Assembly: GCA_002501845.1 (NCBI GenBank)
Contig: DAOL01000078.1
Span: forward strand, 876 to 9,636
Reading direction: 5' to 3'
Length of the DNA stretch: 8,761 nucleotides
From: Nitrososphaera sp. UBA217
GTDB taxonomy: Archaea; Thermoproteota; Nitrososphaeria; Nitrososphaerales; Nitrososphaeraceae
Each line of letters begins with the position of its first letter. Positions within the stretch are counted from its first letter, which is position 1. The notes beneath the pieces were generated by a model that was not told where the DNA came from, searched no databases, and saw nothing but the letters and a program-made list of their open reading frames with translations. Positions 1 to 5,328 of the stretch are shown in pieces. A program made the translations under genes and the position numbers.

Positions 1-465
1 TAAAGACCGCGGAGTAGGAACATCTTGTTTTGGAGATATACAGAAATTGATTAATTCATCCAGCGAAGCATTTGTGTTGATTCGCTTGCCAATCATATCC
101 GTATATGCTAATGATACATGGCGCTGGACTGCTATGAGATTGTCAATCTCAACCATCTTGAACTCTGAGGGGTAGGTTGAGAATGAATTTCTGAATAGAG
201 CATCATTTTGAATTTCCATTAATTTTGGTGTTAATTCCAAATCAAAAGGGTAATTATTATCGGCAATTCCTTGTTCGCGGCTTTCTATATTTCTGAACAG
301 CTCTACTGCATGATGCCATCCAGTCATTATCTTATCGATGTTTTGTATTTCTTCAGGAATACATTGCGATCTTATGATATGTTGAACATGCGCCTTCGCC
401 ATCGCTCCAAATAGATACAAAGCTGGTCTTGCCACATCCGACTGGGCTGAATCTTGTTTTAGCAT
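1..465 (-). CDS. Unrecognised protein, N-terminal 155 residues (runs off left edge)
   Basis: An uninterrupted minus-strand frame runs from an ATG at 465-463 to the first base of the window, so the C-terminus is missing. The start is well fixed: an in-frame TAG lies two codons upstream, and a strong TATA-like element (489-498) is centred about 28 nt upstream, as for a leaderless archaeal mRNA. The visible product is soluble, with no signal peptide or membrane segment. Residues about 10-30 look helical (LYLFGAMAKAHVQHIIRS). Residues about 95-130 contain EFKMVEIDNLIAVQRHVSLA, a shape loosely reminiscent of the start of ParB/sulfiredoxin-like domains, in which a short strand and a 'LIxxQ' element precede a helix. 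That likeness is weak and from memory, so no function is assigned. Its position next to restriction-modification genes suggests an accessory or defence-related role. Confidence 0.75.
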   Translation of the reverse strand, partial: MLKQDSAQSDVARPALYLFGAMAKAHVQHIIRSQCIPEEIQNIDKIMTGWHHAVELFRNIESREQGIADNNYPFDLELTPKLMEIQNDALFRNSFSTYPSEFKMVEIDNLIAVQRHVSLAYTDMIGKRINTNASLDELINFCISPKQDVPTPRSL

Positions 466-486
466 GTCGTTCTATTCAGAAATCAG

Positions 487-499
487 AGTATATAATAAG
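487..499 (-). promoter_or_regulatory. TATA-like promoter of the left-edge gene
   Basis: On the minus strand the sequence reads TTATTATATAC, centred about 28 nt upstream of the ATG at 465. This spacing matches archaeal TATA boxes that place the transcription start at or next to the initiation codon. No Shine-Dalgarno site lies between them. Confidence 0.55.
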
Positions 500-655
500 T
501 GGTGCACCGGTGGGGGAGGGGGTAAAGTTAGCATACCAACCAGTCAGAACACTCTTTGTCACCAGTGCCTTACTTAATGGGCAGTGGCCTTCACCCATTT
601 GGCTAGCCTGTTCAGGTCTTTTATTCTCTGACCGTTTGGCGTGTTTAACAAATTT

Positions 656-674
656 AATAAGTTTAATTCTTATT
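656..674 (-). terminator. Weak AT-rich inverted repeat, possible terminator
   Basis: AATAAG (656-661) and CTTATT (669-674) form a 6-bp perfect inverted repeat around a 7-nt loop. It lies 4 nt beyond the last stop of the minus-strand nuclease-like frame. The stem is AT-rich and would be unstable, so terminator function is only suggested by position. Confidence 0.25.
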
Positions 675-677
675 GAT

Positions 678-1268
678 TCAATTTATTCGCAGAACTCCCT
701 TTGCTTTCCCTGCATTGGCTTCTCTGTCTCCCATCTCTACTCTATGAAGGATAAAGTCTTCCCAAGACCAAAGACTGTCTACGTGGTAGATGTCAACCCA
801 TCTATTCGAGCCTGTAGATTGATCTACCATCTGCATTGATTCATCAGGATGACCTAGATCGCTAACTAAAATTGCATAGTCAGAATCGATTCACTTTCTA
901 CCAAATACCACATACAATGGCATACCTATCTTGTCTTCAATCTCTCTCAACGCCTTTCGCTGATAATACGGAAAAGTCATACAAGGAGTGCCAAATCTAT
1001 CAAATCGGGTATCACGTCTAGAACATGCTAGCCCAAATCGTTTATCCAAATCATTTTCTGGATGATCCCAACTGTTTAGTACCATAATATCGGGAGATGT
1101 GTAAGCTTCCTTGCCAAGTTCCTGTAGACGGCCATGGTAGTCTTCTTCAAACTCGCCACTCGTGGAGTATAATTGACCTTCAAGATAGCCGACTCTTGAA
1201 AGTAATCTTTTCACGTAATCCTGAAAATCTCCGCCATTGTTGTACCTATCCTTGGTTGATAGAACCAA
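678..1268 (-). pseudogene. Nuclease-like gene interrupted by an in-frame TGA
   Basis: The frame from a TTG at 1268 encodes 125 residues and ends at a TGA (893-891). The same frame then stays open for 70 more protein-like codons (starting IDSDYAILVSDLGHP) to a TGA at 680-678. The two parts read as one protein of about 196 residues. A PD pair (residues 59-60, SPDIMVL) is followed about 20 residues later by FGLACSRRD (79-87), where PD-(D/E)XK nucleases of this shape would have an ECK-like core. Here the acidic and lysine positions appear to be A81 and S83. The segment YYQRKALREI...MPLYVVFG fits the helix and strand that follow that core. The frame is open upstream to about 1400 without any ATG, GTG or TTG, so the true start may be lost or unusual. 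It is probably a decayed companion of the restriction-modification genes. Nuclease assignment is inference; TGA readthrough or a sequence error cannot be excluded. Confidence 0.5.
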
Positions 1269-1345
1269 TAACTTTTCGACAATAGCAGAACAGGTAATCC
1301 TGAGTGTGTCGGATTGACTTACGTACTCGCTGTTGGCTTCCGCCG

Positions 1346-1957
1346 TTATTTTACCGAAAATAGCCTTGCGCTTACGTTCATCAAGTCTGTCTTGTTTGCA
1401 TTAAACTCTGGTTTCAGCTTTACCGAAAGGCCAGACAAATCACTTAGGGTTAGGCTATCTATTTTCCAGTAATCAGTTCCGGCAGGTGACGCTAGTATCA
1501 ATAGAAGTAGGTAATGAGCTGTAGTGGTTAGTTTTTTACCGCCGGTATAGTAGAACGTTCTAAGTCTGGATTGACTAATCGTGGACGTGGTTTTCATCTC
1601 TAGGTATGTCACTTTGCCCTTATACGTTAATTTCATGTCAGGATAGCCCGCTTTACCAAGCAATTCTACTTCAAACGGAGCTCTATTCAGCTCGTGCCTG
1701 ATCTGAGGTTCTATCTGCCGGCCTACATCATTTATCCTCTTACCCTTGAACGCTGGATGGCTTGATAGCGATACCTTCATGTACTCTGCAAGCAGTTTTT
1801 TTATCGTCTCAATAAGCTCTTTATCTTCAGTATTTGCCATGTCGATTGGCAGGACATCGTACCCAGAAGACACCTTGACAACCACAGAAAAGGGAATTTC
1901 CCCTAATTTCGTAGGTAGCTCAAACGCCTCTTTTACCAACTTTTCTTTAGAGCTCAT
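1346..1957 (-). CDS. Probable Type II restriction endonuclease (PD-(D/E)XK fold)
   Basis: This 203-residue protein carries a clear PD-(D/E)XK catalytic core: P106-D107 in AGYPDMKL, then E120-x-K122 in YLEMKTTS, spaced by twelve residues as usual for metal-dependent restriction nucleases. A conserved-looking helix precedes it (QIEPQIRHELNR, about 81-92), and a basic/hydroxyl segment with a hydrophobic helix follows (about 133-156). It would cleave unmethylated DNA at a specific site that cannot be read from the sequence. The ATG at 1957-1955 overlaps the methyltransferase stop as ATGA, so the two genes are translationally coupled and the methylase is made first. That pairing, its small size and the catalytic motif support a Type II enzyme rather than a repair nuclease. 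No truncation is seen. Confidence 0.8.
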   Translation of the reverse strand: MSSKEKLVKEAFELPTKLGEIPFSVVVKVSSGYDVLPIDMANTEDKELIETIKKLLAEYMKVSLSSHPAFKGKRINDVGRQIEPQIRHELNRAPFEVELLGKAGYPDMKLTYKGKVTYLEMKTTSTISQSRLRTFYYTGGKKLTTTAHYLLLLILASPAGTDYWKIDSLTLSDLSGLSVKLKPEFNANKTDLMNVSARLFSVK

Positions 1958-3228
1958 TTTTCAAAGAACAAGACACGTTCATCTTTTATTGTGTTATACA
2001 GGCCGAAGATTATCTTGGGTAGATTTTCTTTCAATCTGAAGCCTATACTTTCACAATATTTTATAGCATCCTCCACGGTCTGCGTCTGCTCGCCATCGAC
2101 TTTAGCTTCACCAACGACAATTACGCATTGATGGCCTTTCTTAAGGACTCTATACATTTCGGAATAAGCAGCTTCCATATCCTTCTCGTATTGCTTTATC
2201 TTCTGTGCTCCTTTGCCAGCTACTCCAATAACATTCCCACTCAAGTCTACAATATCCACTCCTAATTCTTCTAATGCGTGACGATCATTGAACATGTAAT
2301 TTAGGGCAATTGAATAAGGTGGTGAAGTAATTATGGCATCAACGGATTCATTTCTGACTGACTTTAGACTACGGGCATCGCCTTTGTTAATGCGACCTTC
2401 ATACAATTTCCTGTCCTTCTTTAGCATTTTCTCAGCTTCTGCTAAGTTCGATGCGGAAGCTATCATGTTGTCAATATTCTTCTCGAATGCTTCAAAATCC
2501 CTACTTCTGCGTCCTCTATCGCTGGCGAAGATCAGCTGGGCAAGCTGGTAAAAGTTCGTGATTCTTTCGTCGTCTATTTTTCCCAGAAAATCTTGATAAA
2601 CGCTCTCACCATCATCATCGACCAACTTGGCATACTTTTTCGTTTCTTTGGCATTTTTCAGAACGTCTTGTTTCATGCTTTTTATGGCTTCCTTTTTGAA
2701 GAGCGGAAGCTGGCCGGCTACCTCTCCTGCTGTAACTTTCACTTTACCCACAAGCACACATACCGGAGAAATGTCGAAACCTATGAAATCTAGGCCGAAC
2801 AGGTATGATTCTAAGGCCGTTGTACCGCTCCCAAGAAACGGATCGAGCACCTTCTGGCCATACTTGACGTTAATGATGTTGAAAATGGAACGAACCAGAC
2901 GGGGATGATATTTGCCTTTATAGGGATAATACCAGTGTGTAAGATACTGGTTGTCTGAGGCTTTCTGGTTCATAGCAACGAGCTTTGTGTATTCAGTCTT
3001 TTTGTCGCCTACAGACCGAAAATGAGCAAGTCTTTTCACCATTTCGTCCGTGCTGATATTGAATGGAGGCCGGAGTTCAAATCGAATAGTGTCTTCCAGC
3101 TTGGGAGTGACATTTGCGCCAAGACCTGTCAGTTCACGCTTTGCAAACGCTACCTCATATACGAATTGAATTTTGTTGTCGAGCTCTGCTAGGATAACAT
3201 TGGTTTGCGCATCCGAATTGGACTGCAC
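1954..3228 (-). CDS. Site-specific DNA methyltransferase of the restriction-modification pair
   Basis: This 424-residue amino-methyltransferase uses S-adenosylmethionine to protect the site cut by the partner nuclease. Motif I, LDPFLGSGTT (128-137), binds the cofactor, and motif IV, TSPPY (301-305), is catalytic. The TSPPY form is commonest in N4-cytosine methylases, so m4C is the likelier product, though N6-adenine is possible. A YPYKGKYHPRLV segment (101-112) just before motif I fits the motif X region. Motif I before motif IV is not the beta-class order. The roughly 165 residues between them contain a charged, helix-rich insertion that may hold target recognition. GTG (3228-3226) is chosen as start: tandem TAA stops lie a few codons upstream, the first in-frame ATG would delete over 60 residues, and a TATA-like box lies about 27 nt upstream. 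It is the first gene of the leftward operon, ahead of the endonuclease. Confidence 0.9.
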   Translation of the reverse strand: MQSNSDAQTNVILAELDNKIQFVYEVAFAKRELTGLGANVTPKLEDTIRFELRPPFNISTDEMVKRLAHFRSVGDKKTEYTKLVAMNQKASDNQYLTHWYYPYKGKYHPRLVRSIFNIINVKYGQKVLDPFLGSGTTALESYLFGLDFIGFDISPVCVLVGKVKVTAGEVAGQLPLFKKEAIKSMKQDVLKNAKETKKYAKLVDDDGESVYQDFLGKIDDERITNFYQLAQLIFASDRGRRSRDFEAFEKNIDNMIASASNLAEAEKMLKKDRKLYEGRINKGDARSLKSVRNESVDAIITSPPYSIALNYMFNDRHALEELGVDIVDLSGNVIGVAGKGAQKIKQYEKDMEAAYSEMYRVLKKGHQCVIVVGEAKVDGEQTQTVEDAIKYCESIGFRLKENLPKIIFGLYNTIKDERVLFFEK

Positions 3229-3249
3229 TACTATGAGGCGTTATTACAC

Positions 3250-3262
3250 CTAAATATAAGGA
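3250..3262. promoter_or_regulatory. Shared TATA element between methyltransferase and small divergent gene
   Basis: CCTAAATATAAGG reads as a TATA-like box on both strands. On the minus strand (CTTATATTTAGG) its centre is about 27 nt from the methyltransferase GTG, ideal for a leaderless transcript. On the plus strand it is about 34 nt from the TTG at 3290, allowing a very short leader. The outer CCT/AGG is symmetric. Whether both directions are used is an inference. Confidence 0.5.
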
Positions 3263-3289
3263 TGCCCCCTCTCTTTTTTTGAATACTTT

Positions 3290-3571
3290 TTGTCAAATGA
3301 CCGTGACCACGAGGATCCGGTAATCAATGACGTATTGGATGAAACGGCCGAAAAAGAATCAATCATGAGCGAGAAGGAGATTAAGCTTCGTGACCAACTA
3401 AACGAGGAGTTATCACAAAAGGGATTGCATCTAAGACTGGCTTTTCTCCGGGTGAACGACGAGCGTTTCGGTTTTGATTTTGTCCGTCCGATTGATCAAT
3501 GGTTCGATGAATGGCCAGAAACTGACCGATACATTACTGAAAGGCTATACGAATTAGTCAGAAGTCAGTAA
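3290..3571 (+). CDS. Small acidic protein of unknown function, divergent from the methyltransferase
   Basis: This 93-residue, strongly acidic protein is soluble, with no signal peptide, membrane segment, cysteine cluster or recognisable helix-turn-helix. Residues 28-43 (SEKEIKLRDQLNEELS) should form an amphipathic helix. The remainder alternates strand-like and helical pieces (LHLRLAFLRVNDERFGFDFV, then DRYITERLYELV) and looks like a compact folded domain. TTG at 3290 is the only usual start in the frame above the ATG at 3365 (codon 26), and a TAA (3257-3259) closes the frame upstream. The ATG would give a 68-residue product that keeps the helix and domain, so either start is possible. It sits head-to-head with the methyltransferase across a short region and ends 3 nt before the convergent PIN gene. 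Its position is that of a restriction-modification controller, but no DNA-binding motif supports this; an anti-restriction or DNA-mimic role is an equally unproven alternative. Confidence 0.6.
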   Translation: MSNDRDHEDPVINDVLDETAEKESIMSEKEIKLRDQLNEELSQKGLHLRLAFLRVNDERFGFDFVRPIDQWFDEWPETDRYITERLYELVRSQ

Positions 3572-3574
3572 TTT

Positions 3575-4145
3575 TCAAGATACCTCTTGTGCATACTCTG
3601 AAGGTCGCAATACCCTCATTTTAGTAAGTTCTTTGATGCGATCCCGGTAGGGCAGAATCGTTCTGTAATCCATAGTCAGGAAAATGCCACAGTGAGCTGC
3701 AAATGCAGCTGCAATCAATAGTCTATCTTCGGAGTCAGGCAGAAAGTCAAGGACTCCATGATCAAGCCTAAGTCTGTGCTCTATTATGGCTACTCTCAAA
3801 ATCTTCAAATTCCATATAATCCCCAGATTGTTCTTCCCACCTGTCAAGCAATTCTCCACCCCACTGGTATCTACTGATGCCGTTCTGATCGTGTGTCCTT
3901 CTATGCAATTCCCGTAAAACATTTTCAGTTACAACGAACTCGATATTACCGTCACTGGTGGCCACTTGATAGAGCCAACTAATACCATACATGTCTTCAA
4001 GTCCTTTTCTGCCTATCTTTGCTATTACTTCCTTATCATCGAAGTCCATATTGTCTGCTATTAGGTCGCCATAAGTATGCCAATTCCATACTACATTAGT
4101 GTCTGCAAATACTCGATTTTCTACTAAAGCGAGACTGGTCGGCAA
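3575..4145 (-). pseudogene. PIN-domain ribonuclease-like gene split by a frameshift
   Basis: Two overlapping minus-strand frames encode the halves of one PIN-domain protein of about 189 residues. The first runs from TTG 4145 and stops at 3770-3768. It carries the first acidic site in VFADTNVVW (D15) and a second in VVTENVLRELHRR (E74). The second frame, one base forward, ends at 3577-3575 and carries PDSEDRLLIAAAF and FLTMDYRTIL, which match the third and fourth acidic sites. The full set of four carboxylates therefore survives across the break. The shift lies roughly between 3775 and 3815. A one-base length change at the A4 run (3798-3801 on the plus strand) would join the halves as ...EDLRVAIIEHRLRLDHG. 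PIN proteins are metal-dependent ribonucleases, often toxins of toxin-antitoxin pairs, but no VapB-like antitoxin adjoins. AAGAAGGG about 6 nt upstream of the TTG could act as a ribosome site. Recent mutation, sequence error and recoding remain open. Confidence 0.75.
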
Positions 4146-4159
4146 AATACCCTTCTTAG

Positions 4160-4189
4160 AATAGTTTAATTCATTAGTATTAAACTATT
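4160..4189. repeat. 11-bp inverted repeat between divergent genes (candidate operator)
   Basis: AATAGTTTAAT (4160-4170) and ATTAAACTATT (4179-4189) are perfect inverted repeats separated by 8 nt. They lie between the PIN gene start (4145, minus) and the probable membrane-protein start (4217, plus). Each arm overlaps the position expected for an archaeal TATA box: about 25 nt from the PIN TTG, and about 29 nt from the CTG at 4217. A dimeric repressor bound here would cover both promoters. Confidence 0.55.
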
Positions 4190-4216
4190 TAACAGACATT
4201 ATTATCCCTATTTCCA

Positions 4217-4816
4217 CTGAGCGTCACTAGTACCACGCAACAGGGAACCGAGACTGTACTGGCAATTATCATTCAATTAATAATAGCAGTTATTGGAGCA
4301 TTTGTAGGTGCTTATTTTGGTCTGAGATTTGCCCGTAATTGGGATAGACAGAAAAGAAAGGAAGAAACAACAGATAGCAAGCTGAATCTAATCCAATCTC
4401 TGATAGGAGAAATAAAAGAGAATCAGAACCAACTATCTCTGAAAGCAGCCGATGTTACAATAGAGTCTGATGGCACACTTACTATGGGTATCTATGTTAT
4501 GACTACTGCAGTAGCCTTTCAGAGTGCGATCAATTCTGGCAATTATAGTTTATTATCGCCTGCATTGCAAACTAATCTGGGGAGATTGTATACCAGATTT
4601 GATGCCTATAATAATTACACCTCACTGATTCATAATTGGCGGATAAGCACAACTTCAGCTCTAAGCGGTTCAAGAAATGGTCTATTGGAGATAATAGAGC
4701 ATAGGAAAACATTGCGGTCTGATTTGGTCAGCAATGGCATGACAAAAATGGTTTCGCAGCTTGAAACTGAGAAAGCAGATTTGACGAGGCGTGTACCAAG
4801 CAAGTGGTGGGGGTAG
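4217..4816 (+). CDS. Single-pass membrane protein of unknown function, probable non-canonical CTG start
   Basis: A protein-like plus-strand frame is open from 4193 (after a TAA at 4190-4192) to the TAG at 4814-4816. It has no ATG, GTG or TTG until 4484, which would remove a clear membrane segment. Starting at CTG 4217 gives 199 residues beginning SVTSTTQQG after the initiator. A hydrophobic helix spans about residues 13-36 and is followed by a basic stretch (RFARNWDRQKRK, 37-48), so the C-terminal domain should face the cytoplasm. A polar helical linker (about 50-75) leads to a domain containing FQSAINSGNYSLLSPALQTN and an N-rich helix, with a charged C-terminal helix. The SG-x-x-x-LLS-x-x-LQ pattern is reminiscent of uncharacterised single-helix membrane proteins, but no named family is claimed. 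The CTG choice rests on coding character and a TATA-like box about 29 nt upstream. A mutated start is the main alternative. Confidence 0.65.
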   Translation: MSVTSTTQQGTETVLAIIIQLIIAVIGAFVGAYFGLRFARNWDRQKRKEETTDSKLNLIQSLIGEIKENQNQLSLKAADVTIESDGTLTMGIYVMTTAVAFQSAINSGNYSLLSPALQTNLGRLYTRFDAYNNYTSLIHNWRISTTSALSGSRNGLLEIIEHRKTLRSDLVSNGMTKMVSQLETEKADLTRRVPSKWWG

Positions 4817-5044
4817 TGTTACTTTCCATAGAACGAACAATGCCATATTGAAGGTCGTGATAACCACTCTAGAGCTTAGATTGCAGAGTATCTCTAATCT
4901 TGTTCCGGTCATTGCTGCTGATCCGACTGCCCGAAGGGTGTAGGATCGCTATTACTCGAATACCATTCCATTTAGCATATTTCATGAGTACCCTTGACGT
5001 TGTTCCCTTGACTTCTGATTCTGATTCTAGTTTTCCAAAACATT

Positions 5045-5051
5045 CTTTTTT
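5045..5051 (-). other. A-AAA-AAG slippery heptamer at the frame switch
   Basis: On the minus strand the zero frame reads CTA AAA AAG, giving an in-phase A-AAA-AAG heptamer identical to the classic bacterial -1 frameshift site. Slipping back one base enters exactly the frame encoding the C-terminal part of the glycosylase-like protein. No strong downstream stem was seen, so a run-length mutation or base-calling error in the six A's explains it equally well. Confidence 0.45.
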
Positions 5052-5297
5052 AGTTGCCAGTATGTCTCAAATCCAAGAACTAAGATCATGTGGGGTTCTA
5101 TTTTCGTCAGAATCTCCCGTACTTTCTTATAACAAAATACCTCCATCTCATCCCGCATTTTGTTAGCATGCCAATGCCGGCTACTGCGACTTCTAAAGAA
5201 AATAAGCTGAAAGACTACACTGTCCCGGAGCTCAGCTTCTTTTCCCATGAATAGATATTGGAGACGCTTGGCCAAAGGGAAATCATGAGGCAATTTG

Positions 5298-5306
5298 TTA
5301 ATATAT
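5298..5306 (+). promoter_or_regulatory. TATA-like promoter of gatD
   Basis: TTAATATAT is centred about 27 nt upstream of the TTG at 5329, the spacing of a leaderless archaeal transcript. It lies inside the 5' end of the opposing glycosylase-like fragment, which supports that fragment being a truncated remnant rather than an intact gene. Confidence 0.5.
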
Positions 5307-5314
5307 TCAACAAT

Positions 5315-5328
5315 CGCCTTTCAAGGCG
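5315..5328. repeat. Short inverted repeat and direct repeat at the gatD start
   Basis: CGCCTT (5315-5320) and AAGGCG (5323-5328) form a 6-bp inverted repeat with a 2-nt centre, immediately before the gatD TTG. TCAAGGC also occurs twice, at 5321-5327 and 5332-5338. The site marks the change from accessory to housekeeping sequence. No claim of an attachment site can be made without the other island end. Confidence 0.3.

Larger units (their letters stand above)
466..677. other. Intergenic stretch with no evident gene
   Basis: About 210 nt separate the start of the left-edge gene from the end of the broken nuclease-like gene. Neither strand shows a convincing reading frame; the long plus-strand frame crossing it overlaps real minus-strand coding on both sides and has the composition of a shadow. 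The stretch holds the promoter at 487-499, a G-rich run (GGTGGGGGAGGGGG, about 509-522) and a weak AT-rich hairpin (656-674) just past the nuclease-like stop. No tRNA cloverleaf was recognised. Confidence 0.5.
4869..5320 (-). pseudogene. Uracil-DNA-glycosylase-like gene, frameshifted and 5'-truncated
   Basis: The upstream minus-strand frame is open from 5320 (after a TGA at 5323-5321), with a TTG at 5293. It encodes SVVFQLIFFRSR, C-x-x-KVREILTKIEP and HMILVLGFETYWQL, then stops shortly afterwards. The -1 frame continues from the same place with KGTTSRVLMKYAKWNG and RVIAILHPSGSRISS to a TAG at 4871-4869. The order (strand with an N/Q-V-like start, Cys-containing helix, IxPxxIxxLG, then a late HPS) matches the C-terminal two thirds of the uracil-DNA glycosylase superfamily, which removes damaged bases from DNA. 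The amino-terminal water-activating and NPG-like region is absent: the frame ends where gatD begins, so the 5' part is probably lost. The frame change coincides with A-AAA-AAG (5051-5045), a known -1 slippery heptamer, so recoding is formally possible. Family assignment is inferred from motif order; substrate is unknown. Confidence 0.6.

Noticed and set aside
509..522. G-quadruplex in the G-rich run
   Set aside because: There are only two long G runs. Four separate GGG tracts are not present, so a stable three-layer quadruplex is not supported.
576..599. AATGGG...CCCATT inverted repeat
   Set aside because: Only 6-bp arms with a 12-nt loop that does not pair well, and no flanking gene start or T-rich tract. 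It is likely chance.
429..839. 136-codon plus-strand frame
   Set aside because: It overlaps the start of the real minus-strand left-edge gene and the C-terminal part of the nuclease-like frame, and its protein composition is not gene-like. It appears to be a chance frame.
891..893. TGA as a selenocysteine or other recoded codon
   Set aside because: No selenocysteine insertion element or selenoprotein family feature was recognised, and the other lesions nearby make a nonsense mutation or error more likely.
4484..4816. ATG 4484 as start of the membrane protein
   Set aside because: The frame upstream is strongly protein-like and holds a transmembrane helix with a basic flank, so the 110-residue version is very probably truncated.
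4900..5166. 88-codon plus-strand frame opposite the UDG-like gene
   Set aside because: It is antisense to the two motif-bearing minus-strand frames and shows no coherent protein character.
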